Shown in pieces: positions 54,179 through 62,653 of a stretch of 64,000 nucleotides of DNA. Within the stretch, counting starts at the first letter, position 1. Each line of letters begins with the position of its first letter. Origin of the DNA: CAXBCP01 sp047638395 (GTDB lineage: Bacteria > Pseudomonadota > Alphaproteobacteria > MPNO01 > UBA830); assembly GCA_047638395.1 (NCBI GenBank), contig JBLIMV010000027.1, forward strand, positions 9,083-73,082, given 5' to 3'. Below the pieces are notes generated by a model. That model ran no database searches, had not been told where the DNA came from, and saw nothing but the letters and a program-made list of their open reading frames with translations. A program made the position numbers and the translations under genes.

Positions 54179-55375
54179 ATGGCACGGACACTGATCACCA
54201 ATATCGGTGAATTCTTCACGGGCGATCTTGCGGACCCCATCGGCGACGTCAAATCGCTACTGGTCGACGGTGAACGCATCTCGGAACTGAACCCCGCTGC
54301 CGACACACAGGCCGACCGGACCGTTGATGCGAAGGGCAATGCGGTGTTGCCGGGTATTGTCGACGGTCATATTCACCCGGTATTCGGCGAATGGACACCA
54401 ACGCAGGATACCATCGGCTGGATCGGCAATTACGTGCATGGCGGCACGACATCGATGGTGTCGGCAGGCGAGTTGCATCTGCCGGGGCTCGATTACAACA
54501 ACCTCACGCCCGAATTGATGACGTCACTTGCCCTGCTCGCCAAGGCGACAACCGGGCGCATCCGCTGGAGCGGCGCCAAGGTTCATGCGGGAACGCTGCT
54601 GATGGTTCCCGGCATGACCGAGGAAGATTTCGACAAGGTTGCCAATGCCGGCACGATCCTGACCAAATTCCTGTTCTACCCGCTGGCGCCCGAGAACAAG
54701 GAAGAAGCCCTGCGCTACGTACGATGGTGTCACGAGCGCGGCCTGCGGGTGAAGGTTCATACTGGCGGAGTCTCGCGGTCGGGTTCTAACGCGGTCTGCG
54801 GGTATGAGACGCTATCGTGGCTGCAACCGGATATCGCGGCGCATATCTCCGGCGGCCCGATTCCGATGCCGGATGAAGATCTGGATGCGCTGGTCGACAA
54901 CACCGAATTCGCGCTGGAAATCTGCTCGTCGGGGAATTACCGGTCCGCGATCCGCGCGGTGGAACGGTTGATCAAAGCCGGACGCCTCGATCGCCTCACC
55001 CTCGGTACCGACACACCGGGCGGCACCGGCGTGCTGGCGCGCGGCATGCTGCGGAACATGATTTTCCTGTCATCTGTCTGCGGGCTAAGCGCCGGTGAGG
55101 TGATCGCCGTGGCCACCGGCAACACGGCCAAGGCCCATGGACTGGACACCGGCATGCTGAAACCCGGCATGCCAGCCGATCTCGTGATCGCCGGGCGGAT
55201 CGACGGCTCGGCCGGCACCACGCTTACCGAAGCCATTGAGCACGGCGACCTGCCGGGCATCACCGCAGTGATGATCGACGGCGAACTGGTGGTCAAAGGC
55301 CGCAGCGAGCAAACCCCACCGCCACAGGAACGTGCCAGCGTCGAGTTCGCCTATGGCTGCCCGTTCTGCGGCTAG
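54179..55375 (+). CDS. amidohydrolase family protein, enamidase-like
   Basis: A 398-residue metal-dependent hydrolase with the HxH motif in GIVDGHIHPVFGEW (near 62), KFLFYPLAP and VKVHTGG blocks for the middle ligands and GTDTPGGTG for the catalytic aspartate. Overall it resembles enamidase of anaerobic nicotinate catabolism, which hydrolyses a cyclic enamide; other amidohydrolases remain possible. It ends in CPFCG. It is divergent from the CobW gene and followed 11 bp later by a cupin gene. Confidence 0.85.
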   Translation: MARTLITNIGEFFTGDLADPIGDVKSLLVDGERISELNPAADTQADRTVDAKGNAVLPGIVDGHIHPVFGEWTPTQDTIGWIGNYVHGGTTSMVSAGELHLPGLDYNNLTPELMTSLALLAKATTGRIRWSGAKVHAGTLLMVPGMTEEDFDKVANAGTILTKFLFYPLAPENKEEALRYVRWCHERGLRVKVHTGGVSRSGSNAVCGYETLSWLQPDIAAHISGGPIPMPDEDLDALVDNTEFALEICSSGNYRSAIRAVERLIKAGRLDRLTLGTDTPGGTGVLARGMLRNMIFLSSVCGLSAGEVIAVATGNTAKAHGLDTGMLKPGMPADLVIAGRIDGSAGTTLTEAIEHGDLPGITAVMIDGELVVKGRSEQTPPPQERASVEFAYGCPFCG

Positions 55376-55386
55376 GAGACAAAAAA

Positions 55387-55794
55387 ATGATCAAGCCCGG
55401 ACCTTACGATCCCACCGAAACGGCTCTTGTCTTTTCAGCCGACTCGACGGTCATCCCAAAAACCGTTTCGCCCAGCCTTTATGCCGAGCTGGATAGCGAG
55501 TTTGACGGCTTCAAGGGGTGTTCCCTGGTTGCGCGGCACACATTCACCGAACCCTGGCCGACCTGGGAAATGCACCCAAAAGGGGACGAGGTCATCTGCC
55601 TTCTGAACGGCGATATCGATTTCGTACTGTGGGTCGACGGTGCCGAACAGCCGGTCCGGGTGACCGAACCCGGCAACTGTATCATCGTCCCCCGGGGAGT
55701 TTGGCATACGTCACGGCCGCATGTACCGACATCCATGCTGTTCATCACCCCCGGTGAAGGCACGGAAATCGCCCCTGCACCTCCACCGGGATAG
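55387..55794 (+). CDS. single-domain cupin protein
   Basis: A 135-residue cupin with motif 1 as WEMHPKGDEVICLLNGD and motif 2 as VTEPGNCIIVPRGVWHTS. The two histidines and the glutamate needed for metal are present, though the first histidine pair is WEMH. It has GGAG upstream and likely forms an operon with the amidohydrolase. Reaction unknown. Confidence 0.85.
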   Translation: MIKPGPYDPTETALVFSADSTVIPKTVSPSLYAELDSEFDGFKGCSLVARHTFTEPWPTWEMHPKGDEVICLLNGDIDFVLWVDGAEQPVRVTEPGNCIIVPRGVWHTSRPHVPTSMLFITPGEGTEIAPAPPPG

Positions 55795-55803
55795 ATCTGG
55801 GCT

Positions 55804-56346
55804 TCAGACCAGGCGCGCCGGTGCATCGTCGGGTGGCGTCGCATCGATAGCGTTGGCGGTCGTTGCCACCATCCCGAAATAGCCGGTCACGCCAATCAGC
55901 GACACGAGATCTTCCTCACCGAACAATTTCTCGGCCTCGGCATAGGTCTCGCCGGTCAGGCGGTGATTGTTCAGCAATTGCATCGCCACTTCACGGGCCA
56001 TCGCTTCGCGCGGATCGGTCAAACCCGGATCGCGGCGCTCGTTGATCGCGTCGATCACCGGCTGATCGACACCAGCGGACAGCGACGCGCGCACCTGCAC
56101 AGCCCACGGATAGTTCGCATCCCAGAACCGCACCACCGTCAGCACAGCAATCTGGCGTTCCCGCCCGCTGAGCCCCGATCCACGAAACCAGTTACCGACA
56201 TCCTGCGCCAACCGCATCAGCTTCGGGTGGCGAATATATGCCCAGTACGGCCCTGCCCGGGGCCCGCCTTCTTCACCGATCTGGTCGAAGAGCGCGCCCT
56301 GCTCATCGTTCATGTCGTCACGGCCGAGGATTCTCATACGGGTCAT
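55804..56346 (-). CDS. carboxymuconolactone decarboxylase-like protein lacking catalytic cysteines
   Basis: A 180-residue AhpD/CMD-fold protein. The position of the CxxC motif reads WDANYPWAVQVR, with no cysteine anywhere in the protein, so it cannot work as a thiol peroxidase; it is closer to the 4-carboxymuconolactone decarboxylase type. AAAGGAAAC precedes the ATG. It is followed downstream by nothing on this strand and preceded by the luciferase-like gene and the AhpD-like selenoprotein gene. Confidence 0.82.
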   Translation of the reverse strand: MTRMRILGRDDMNDEQGALFDQIGEEGGPRAGPYWAYIRHPKLMRLAQDVGNWFRGSGLSGRERQIAVLTVVRFWDANYPWAVQVRASLSAGVDQPVIDAINERRDPGLTDPREAMAREVAMQLLNNHRLTGETYAEAEKLFGEEDLVSLIGVTGYFGMVATTANAIDATPPDDAPARLV

Positions 56347-56366
56347 GGTTGTTTCCTTTTCAGATT

Positions 56367-57434
56367 TTATTCGGCGGCATTCGCGCTAAGGCCCAGCATC
56401 GGCAGGACCTCTTCGGATATACGGCGGATCGTTGTCATATTCTGTTCATTCGTCAGCCCGGCGTAGCGGGTGATGAAGGAAATCTCGGTAAAACCAAGGT
56501 CGAGGTAGCGCTGAATGCGTTCTGCCGCCTGTTCAGGCGAACAGATCAGGGTGCGGCGACGAAAAACATCGCGCCAGTCATCGTCTTCGCACATATGGAG
56601 CAACACCGAGATATCGTCTTCATAATCCCGGTCCCACTGCTGGCCGCGCATCACCTTGCCGAACGCACCCGCATGTTCCTGCAGGGCGGCCCTGGCTTCC
56701 TCTATCGCCTGTTCCTCGGTATCGGCAATATGGGCCATGAAGGCGATCATCGACTTTCGATCAGCGGTTTTTCGCCCGGCACTTTCCCAGCGCTCGCAGT
56801 ACCACGCGAACTTTTCAGTCACCGATTCCACACTCATCGGATAGTGGTTCATCATCAGGTGAAAGCCCTGATCCGCCGCGGTGATAAAGCTGTCCTTCGA
56901 ATTGGATGCCGCGTTCCAGATCGGCAGCGCGCGGTTTACGGCCGGTGGCCATGGGTCCAGTTTTTCAAAATTGAAAAACTTGCCGTCATGCGCAAACGGC
57001 TCACCGGCCCAGAACTTCTGGCAGACTTCCAAACCTTCCGCGATCCGGTCGGGGACTTCGGACTGATCGATATGAAACGCATCGAATTCGTGCGGCACGA
57101 AACCCTTGGCGACGCCCATATCGGCCCGACCGCCCGACAGATGATCGACCAGGGCATAGTCTTCCGCCACCTTCAACGGGTCGCGCAGCTGCATCAGGGA
57201 AACCGCGGGTGCCAGGCGGATATTCGTCGTCTCCCGCGCCCAGGCGGCGAGAATGATCGCCGGATTGGGCACCGCGCCGCCGTAATAGTGAAAGTGGTGC
57301 TCGGTCGTCATCGCCCGCGTCCAGCCGAGGCTGTCGGCCAGCTTCACACTTTCCGTCAGCTCCTCGTAGTACTGCGTCAACGACATGCCGTAGCCATCGC
57401 GCCACGTCGGCAAATAAAATAATGACAGGTCCAT
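56367..57434 (-). CDS. LLM-class flavin-dependent oxidoreductase (luciferase-like)
   Basis: A 355-residue (beta/alpha)8 flavin monooxygenase of the bacterial luciferase family, with TTEHHFHYYGG, PAIILAAWARETTNIRLAPAVSLM and the DHLSGGRADMGVAKGF block that binds FMNH2. It uses reduced flavin from a separate reductase to oxidise a substrate with O2. Its ATG is three bases after the stop of the selenoprotein gene, so the two are translationally coupled. Confidence 0.92.
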   Translation of the reverse strand: MDLSLFYLPTWRDGYGMSLTQYYEELTESVKLADSLGWTRAMTTEHHFHYYGGAVPNPAIILAAWARETTNIRLAPAVSLMQLRDPLKVAEDYALVDHLSGGRADMGVAKGFVPHEFDAFHIDQSEVPDRIAEGLEVCQKFWAGEPFAHDGKFFNFEKLDPWPPAVNRALPIWNAASNSKDSFITAADQGFHLMMNHYPMSVESVTEKFAWYCERWESAGRKTADRKSMIAFMAHIADTEEQAIEEARAALQEHAGAFGKVMRGQQWDRDYEDDISVLLHMCEDDDWRDVFRRRTLICSPEQAAERIQRYLDLGFTEISFITRYAGLTNEQNMTTIRRISEEVLPMLGLSANAAE

Positions 57435-57436
57435 CG

Positions 57437-58549
57437 TCAGTTCCCGCCCTCTCCACGCCCCGACGGAAAGGCCGAAATTCCAAGGGAGTCCCGGAAATCC
57501 GCCGTCGGCTCGAGACGTTCTTCATCGATCGGGCATCCGGTTGAATCGGCGACCCGGTCAATCGCATTGAACATCGACGCGACGGCACTTGCGTCAACCA
57601 TCGCATCCGTTCCCATCGCGTCGATCAGGGCCGCCCGCGCTTGTGACATTGCCTCAGCGTCATCGCCGATGACTGCCTCGGCAAAGGTACCCAGAACGCC
57701 GCCGTGCGGGATGCCGCCATCACCGCTTGCCGCGCCGATAATGACGTTGAGATCGATTTCCGTGTCGTTGTGCTGGCTGCTCGCACGGAGCAGTGCCGTA
57801 TGGCTGGTCGTTCAATACGCGCATTGATTAATGGCGGAGACGCGCCCGGCGACCAGCTCTATCTGCATGCGGCTGATGGCACGGTAATCGGTCGAAAAAT
57901 CGCGCATCTGTACGCCGTTCAGATACTGCGCCTCGTTCATTTCCATGAAACCATGGGCCTCGGCGGGCACCAGGCTCAGCGCGCGGCGGATGTTCGATCC
58001 CGGTGGGCCGAACCTCGGGATATCGTCGCCCTCGGCGTCGTCACGACCAATCCACGGCACCCAGGCGCCACCCGGCTTCGCGTTGTGCGGGCGGACACGG
58101 GTCGGCTCCCCCGGCGTCGGCGACGGCAATGCCCGCAGCGGCAGACCAGCGGCCCGGGCAAATGAATCGATGGAGACCGTCGAACAGACAACGCCGATGA
58201 TCTCGACATATTCTTCTTCCGATAACCCGCTTGCGAGGCAATCGTCGTACCATTTCTTCATCAGCCGGGCGGGGTCGGACACCACCCGGTGAACAACCTC
58301 GACAATATTCTCCGGCAGATCGCCCAGACTGTCATGATCGCCCTCCACGGCATACGGCGACAGCGCCTCCTTCCGGGCTGTGCAAAGCGAACACGCCGGC
58401 CCGTTGCGAACCTCGGCAATGATGGCAACGCGGGTATCGGCGCCGAGCCAGGTTCCGGGGGACGACAGTCTTTCCCACGCGTTGCGATGCGACGATGTCA
58501 GATCACCCCGGATCGCGAACGGCGCATCGTCATAATTCAGATCGCTCAT
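57437..58549 (-). CDS. AhpD-like selenoprotein (alkylhydroperoxidase-related) with in-frame UGA
   Basis: A 370-residue protein if the UGA at 57812-57814 (residue 246) is read as selenocysteine. The surrounding sequence is INQCAY-U-TTSHTALLRA, i.e. C-x2-U-x3-H, with U at the second position of the AhpD CxxCxxxH catalytic motif. The frame stays open on both sides (245 residues before, 124 after), and a SECIS-like hairpin follows. The protein holds two AhpD-like halves; the first has C53-x2-C56 with lysine in place of histidine. It likely reduces peroxides or other electrophiles. The ATG at 58549 has AAAGG at the right distance. It stops three bases before the luciferase-like gene. Confidence 0.85.
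57777..57814 (-). promoter_or_regulatory. UGA (Sec) codon with candidate bacterial SECIS hairpin
   Basis: Read on the minus strand, 18 bases after UGA the sequence CTGCTC (57793-57788) pairs perfectly with GAGCAG (57782-57777) around a five-base loop CGTGC. The loop starts 25 bases after UGA and has G at its second position, as expected for bacterial SECIS loops. GG/CC pairing with a two-base bulge may extend the stem. Confidence 0.65.
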
Positions 58550-58671
58550 GCTCATACCTTTGCAAATGGTCGCTTAATGACACGGGAAACGATGCGGCAT
58601 GTCAACGTTCGACGGACCGTCGCTTCGCGTCTTTCTTCGGTCTATTATCAATCAAAATTCTGGAGGATAAA

Positions 58672-59190
58672 ATGGCAGCAAAAATACGGCGGGTCGTGAC
58701 CGGCCATGACAAAGACGGCACAGCAATCATCGCGCGCGACGGGATCGCCGAGAATATCCGCGTCCGCGCCGCAAACGGGCTGACATCGACGCTTCTGTGG
58801 TCGGAGGATGCTACCCCGAGCGATAATTCGGGCGACACGGACAAGGCGGACCGGGAGATCGGCGTTGCCCCGCCCGATGGGGGCTCGGTGTTTAGAATTG
58901 TCGAATTCACGCCGGACGATGCCTCCGTCAGCAACGAAGAAATGAAAAAGGAACTGGGTCTCGACCCCGATAGCGGCGGGCCCGTGCGCCATCCCGGCAT
59001 GCACCGGACCCGCAGCGTCGACTACGCCATCGTCATGTCAGGCGAAATCGACATGCTGGTGGACCAAGACGAAGTCCACCTGACGGCGGGCGACGTTATC
59101 GTCCAGCGCGGCACAAACCACGCCTGGGCCAACCGCGGCACCGAACCGTGCCGGATCGCCTTTGTGCTGATTGATGCGAAAGCGTTGTAG
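58672..59190 (+). CDS. cupin domain protein
   Basis: A 172-residue protein with a C-terminal cupin domain: YAIVMSGEIDMLVDQDEVHL and GDVIVQRGTNHAWANRGTEP (motif 2 histidine). The N-terminal half is family-specific and has no recognised domain. A strong GGAGG precedes the ATG. It is divergent from the selenoprotein gene and convergent with the second UbiD gene. Such proteins bind metals or small ligands; the reaction is unknown. Confidence 0.85.
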   Translation: MAAKIRRVVTGHDKDGTAIIARDGIAENIRVRAANGLTSTLLWSEDATPSDNSGDTDKADREIGVAPPDGGSVFRIVEFTPDDASVSNEEMKKELGLDPDSGGPVRHPGMHRTRSVDYAIVMSGEIDMLVDQDEVHLTAGDVIVQRGTNHAWANRGTEPCRIAFVLIDAKAL

Positions 59191-59193
59191 AGA

Positions 59194-60792
59194 TTATTTG
59201 TCGCCGGTCGGCTCCCGCCGTCCCATCAGTTTCTCGCCGGTCTCATAGTACTTGCCCGTGATCGCCAGCAGGGCTTCTTCGGCATTCTCATCGGTCCAGG
59301 CGGATAGCGGATAGCCGTGCCATGGCGATTTGAGATCAAGATCCGGCAGGCCGAGTTTGGCCCAGCGTGCCTTTGCGGCTTCCATGAAATCCTCGCGCGG
59401 CAGCGACACCGGCAAATAGGGGTGTTCGCGCACCGCGTTGATCAGCATCGCCGACGTGCCCTGCCCGTCCGGATAGGCGAACTGGGCGGCATTGTCCGAG
59501 GGCGTGACCGACGGATCCAGCCTGGGCACCTTGCCGCGAATAATCTCGACATCGCGGTGCGGCTGCATGCTGTAACTGAGCGCCCACAGCACCGCATCCA
59601 TCGATTCCGGATCGACGTCCGAATCCACCGCGACAAACATTTTGCCGAGGGAGGCATCGAACGCGGCCGCCGCCCGCAGGGCCTGCCAGGGCTGGCCCAG
59701 TTCCGGCCGGTCGAGCTGGATGACGAACAGCATGTTGCAGCTTGCCATTTCGTGACACGCGACCTGTGTGACCGACGGGATATTGCAGGCATCGCGCAGA
59801 TGGCGCAGATAGATCGCATCGAACGCGGCCTTGCGCATGACCGTGCTTTCGCTCGGCGGGAATTCGCTGATGATGCCCTGATAGACCGGATCGGCCCGGT
59901 GCGTGATCGCCTTTACCTCAAACACCTTTTCCATCTTGCGCGGACCGAGATAGCCGCTGGCCTCGCCGAACGGCGCTTCGGGTTCGAGAATATCGGTGCG
60001 GATGATGCCTTCCATCACGATCTCGGCCTCGGCAGGCACCATGCAGTCAAACGTCTCCGCCGGCACGACCGCAATCGCCTCTCCATTGAGCGCACCGGCA
60101 ACGCCGTATTCTTCCACGCCATAGGGCACCTTGCTGGCAGCGGCCAGCAACAGCGCGGGCGGCCCGCCGAGGAACACCGCGCATTCGAGATGCTTGCCCA
60201 TGCGCCGCGCCTTTTCCCACTGGATGGCAAGATGCTGGGTGGACACATCCGTCGCGCAACCGATCCGGTCGGGCGCCTTGATCATGCCGCGATAGATGCC
60301 GAGGTTATAGGCCCCGTTTTCAGGATCACGTGTAATCCACACACCTGCGGTCAGGAACGGTGCCGGATCGAACCCGGGGGTCGAGATCAGATGCGGGAAC
60401 CGGTCCACGCCTTCGCCGAAGCTGTCGCCCGCATAGACGAATTCCTTCACCGGCGCATCACCGCGCGCGACCTCGACCGGGTCCAGCGGTTTGCCGTGCG
60501 TGCTCGCCCATTTCGCCCCGATCTCCGATGGCGGCACGCCAAGGGCGGCACCATAAATTTCCTGAGACGAGCCGAGAGAGCCAAGCACCACCGAGGCATC
60601 GAAGTTGCGCCCCCGCGCGTCCGTGACGTTCTTGAACCAGAACGCCTTGCGCTGCGATTCCGGCAGGCCCCGGAACTGGAGGCGCACCAGCGGCACCAGC
60701 TCGGTGTCCTTGCTGATTTCGTCCTCGACGATATGCAGCAGATCTCGGCGCTGCAATTCAGCGAGATATTCCCGAAGATTTTTAAATGCCAT
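59194..60792 (-). CDS. UbiD-family (de)carboxylase, second copy
   Basis: A 532-residue prFMN-dependent decarboxylase of the UbiD family, longer than the one at 20281. Shared blocks are the N-terminal FKNLREYLAELQRR, WASTHGKPLDPVE, CAVFLGGPPALLLAAASKVPYGV, VPAEAEIVMEGIIRTDILEPEAPFGEASGYLGPR and the metal/prFMN region. EAPFGEASGY contains the catalytic acids. The substrate is unknown; again no UbiX is nearby. The start ATG is followed by a 1.1-kb gene-poor region upstream. Confidence 0.92.
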   Translation of the reverse strand: MAFKNLREYLAELQRRDLLHIVEDEISKDTELVPLVRLQFRGLPESQRKAFWFKNVTDARGRNFDASVVLGSLGSSQEIYGAALGVPPSEIGAKWASTHGKPLDPVEVARGDAPVKEFVYAGDSFGEGVDRFPHLISTPGFDPAPFLTAGVWITRDPENGAYNLGIYRGMIKAPDRIGCATDVSTQHLAIQWEKARRMGKHLECAVFLGGPPALLLAAASKVPYGVEEYGVAGALNGEAIAVVPAETFDCMVPAEAEIVMEGIIRTDILEPEAPFGEASGYLGPRKMEKVFEVKAITHRADPVYQGIISEFPPSESTVMRKAAFDAIYLRHLRDACNIPSVTQVACHEMASCNMLFVIQLDRPELGQPWQALRAAAAFDASLGKMFVAVDSDVDPESMDAVLWALSYSMQPHRDVEIIRGKVPRLDPSVTPSDNAAQFAYPDGQGTSAMLINAVREHPYLPVSLPREDFMEAAKARWAKLGLPDLDLKSPWHGYPLSAWTDENAEEALLAITGKYYETGEKLMGRREPTGDK

Positions 60793-61483
60793 GCCGTCCC
60801 AGTCTTTCAGTATATCTCAGGTGTTCGCCCAGCCTGATTTCCGCCCCGCCTGCTTCAGGCACAGGCCCATTTCACGCACAGGTCAATTTTCAGCATTTAT
60901 GACAGGGCCGGATCGGACTGCGCAAGGGCGGCGCTTTCTCTTTTCGGCCCGCCTTGTCGACCAGCCCGGAGGCCGAGAACCCTAAACATGCAAAACAACC
61001 CCATGCACCCAAAGGGAGGGCAATACCAAAACACGAAAAACAACCCCATACACCCGAACGGTCGGTATACGGGGTTCCGAAAATCGGAATACCGAGCACC
61101 CATCCTGTCCATCCGAACACAAGAACAATCGTCTCCTCATTCACCACCGCGACATCGATCCCGGCCACCCTGGACCGCGGGCACACGCAGTGGCAGGCGC
61201 ACCGGCGTGGCCGCCGCATGCCCTGTTCCGCGTATTCGTAAAAAGCCTGTCACGCTAAACAACGAAATCCGAACAGAGGCAGGTGTTTTTTGGCACACGC
61301 GCTGTACTGACAATGCGAAACTGACCATCCCCAAACACGTCCGGGTTACCCCAGACCACGTAAGTTTGCTGGATGAACGTCTGAATCCGGGTCAATATCG
61401 GAAAAGAATTTCAGACGGCGTTTCTTCCGTTTCTAGCCAGGAACGAACATTCACCACGCCCCGATTTTCACGCCGTTAACCAT
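60793..61483. other. gene-poor intergenic region with a 30-bp direct repeat
   Basis: This region upstream of the second ubiD contains no supported gene. It holds two near-identical 30-bp units at 60984-61013 and 61029-61058 (26 of 30 bases match, offset 45 bp) built around AACAACCCCAT. Open frames on either strand have unusual Cys/Phe/Trp-rich composition and no ribosome site. The remainder shows no other structure that I can name. Confidence 0.5.
60984..61058. repeat. imperfect direct repeat, 30-bp unit, 45-bp offset
   Basis: AAACATGCAAAACAACCCCA and AAACACGAAAAACAACCCCA begin the two copies, at 60984 and 61029; the full 30-bp units differ at four positions. Confidence 0.6.
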
Positions 61484-61511
61484 GTTAGGCGTCGGTGGGC
61501 TTTACACCTTT
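61484..61511 (+). promoter_or_regulatory. upstream activator box of PEP-CTERM gene 1
   Basis: GTTAGGCGTCGG followed by CTTTACACCTTT (CGTCGG at 61490, CTTTAC at 61500) is repeated as GTTAGCCGTCGG..CTTTACGCTTTT before the second PEP-CTERM gene. CGTCGG starts exactly 80 bp upstream of the sigma-54 -24 GG in both. Confidence 0.65.
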
Positions 61512-61567
61512 GAATTTGGTCCTCTGCACGTGATCTCTAATCCCCTGTTCCAATTGAATTGACGATC

Positions 61568-61584
61568 TTGGCACGGGAATTGCT
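61568..61584 (+). promoter_or_regulatory. sigma-54 promoter of PEP-CTERM gene 1
   Basis: TTGGCACGGGAATTGCT matches the -24/-12 consensus YTGGCACGRNNNTTGCW completely; GG (61570-61571) and GC (61582-61583) are 10 bases apart. Transcription would start near 61594, leaving a roughly 300-base leader with a CGGCGGA/TCCGCCG hairpin at 61626-61643. Confidence 0.85.
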
Positions 61585-61893
61585 TCACTGTATCCATGGG
61601 CACGTATTTGATCGTGCTCTGCTGTCGGCGGATTTGTCCGCCGCGTCCTCCACCGTTTTGGTCGGCAGGCAGCGTTCAGTGGACTTGCGAAGCAACTTGC
61701 CTGCCAATACCGGTACGCAAAAATAAACAAATCGCTTGGCCCGAGATGGGGATTAATGCTGGTTTCTCCGGGATTATTCGCTGGCGGCCCTGTCAGCGAA
61801 AATTTTTCGGTGATCCCGCATCGCGTCTGGTGACACTCACGCTGGCGCTGATCTTCGACACAAAACAAAAAAACAGACAAGGAATTTGTCACT

Positions 61894-62598
61894 ATGTGGA
61901 ACAAGAAACGGATCATGGCCTTGGCCGTCTCCGCCTTTTGCCTCGTTGCCGTCCAGGGCACAGCCAGTGCTGCCATCATCCTGGTGGATGCAAACCTGAA
62001 CAACAACCTGGTGCCGGCCGGCTTCAGCCTGACGACCACCAACACCGGCAGTATCGCGAACAGCCGCCTGGAGGCTTCCGCTACCAACGGCTCTGCCGTC
62101 CTGCACTACACCGCTCTGCCGAGTAATCTGAGCCAGGTCGATATAAGCTACCGCGGCCACTTCGGCTCCAGCTTCTGGGGTACGTATACCCAGGTCGAGC
62201 TGACCGGTCTCACGACCCTTTTCCACGGTTTCGCGGAATTCAACTACGGATCGAACAATCACGCTATTGCCGGCGGGGAGGCCAGCACCAGCCCCATGAA
62301 TCTGTCGGAATTCGAGTATGCGATCACCTTGATCGATGGCCAGATCAGCTTTTCCGGCACCGACACCGCGACAAACATCCAGGAATTCAGCCTAACCCAT
62401 ACCGATGCCGGTATTCTGTTGGCCAATCTTACCCAGATCGGCTTCCGCTCCCACAACACCACCGGCACCGAACCGGTCTGGCTGGATGACATCAGCATGC
62501 AGTTGCACACCATGGAGGTGCCGGCGCCCGGCGCTCTGCCCCTGTTCGCCCTCGGCCTGACAGCTTTGTGCCTGGCAAGACGCAAACGCGCTGCCTGA
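61894..62598 (+). CDS. PEP-CTERM sorting-domain exported protein 1
   Basis: A 234-residue exported protein. The signal peptide spans about 1-26 (ALAVSAFCLVAVQGTASA), the mature region (27-205) is Asn/Ser/Thr-rich and beta-like (GFAEFNYGSNNHAIAGGEAS, DIS), and the C-terminus is a PEP-CTERM sorting tail: VPAPGALPLFALGL, a hydrophobic helix and a basic RRKR end. It would be cleaved and anchored by an exosortase (EpsH/XrtA type) and released into the extracellular matrix. AAGGAA precedes the ATG. Confidence 0.9.
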   Translation: MWNKKRIMALAVSAFCLVAVQGTASAAIILVDANLNNNLVPAGFSLTTTNTGSIANSRLEASATNGSAVLHYTALPSNLSQVDISYRGHFGSSFWGTYTQVELTGLTTLFHGFAEFNYGSNNHAIAGGEASTSPMNLSEFEYAITLIDGQISFSGTDTATNIQEFSLTHTDAGILLANLTQIGFRSHNTTGTEPVWLDDISMQLHTMEVPAPGALPLFALGLTALCLARRKRAA

Positions 62599-62622
62599 CG
62601 CCAAGCTCGGACAGTTAAACGA

Positions 62623-62653
62623 AACGGCGCTCCTTCGGGGTCGCCGTTTTCAT
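62623..62653 (+). terminator. rho-independent terminator of PEP-CTERM gene 1
   Basis: AACGGCG (62623-62629) pairs with CGCCGTT (62642-62648), with a TTCG-containing tip, followed by TTTCATTT. A near-identical one follows gene 2. Confidence 0.8.

Noticed and set aside
59317..60837. A 506-codon open frame on the plus strand.
   Set aside because: Antisense to the second UbiD gene, whose family blocks are intact; composition is Arg/His-rich as expected for a shadow.
61288..61306. A TTGGCACACGCGCTG string resembling a sigma-54 site.
   Set aside because: The -12 GC is not at the required ten-base spacing (GT is there instead) and no gene start follows suitably.
61485..62087. Minus-strand and plus-strand open frames over the leader of PEP-CTERM gene 1.
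   Set aside because: No ribosome sites or motifs, and they overlap the promoter, leader and coding part of gene 1.
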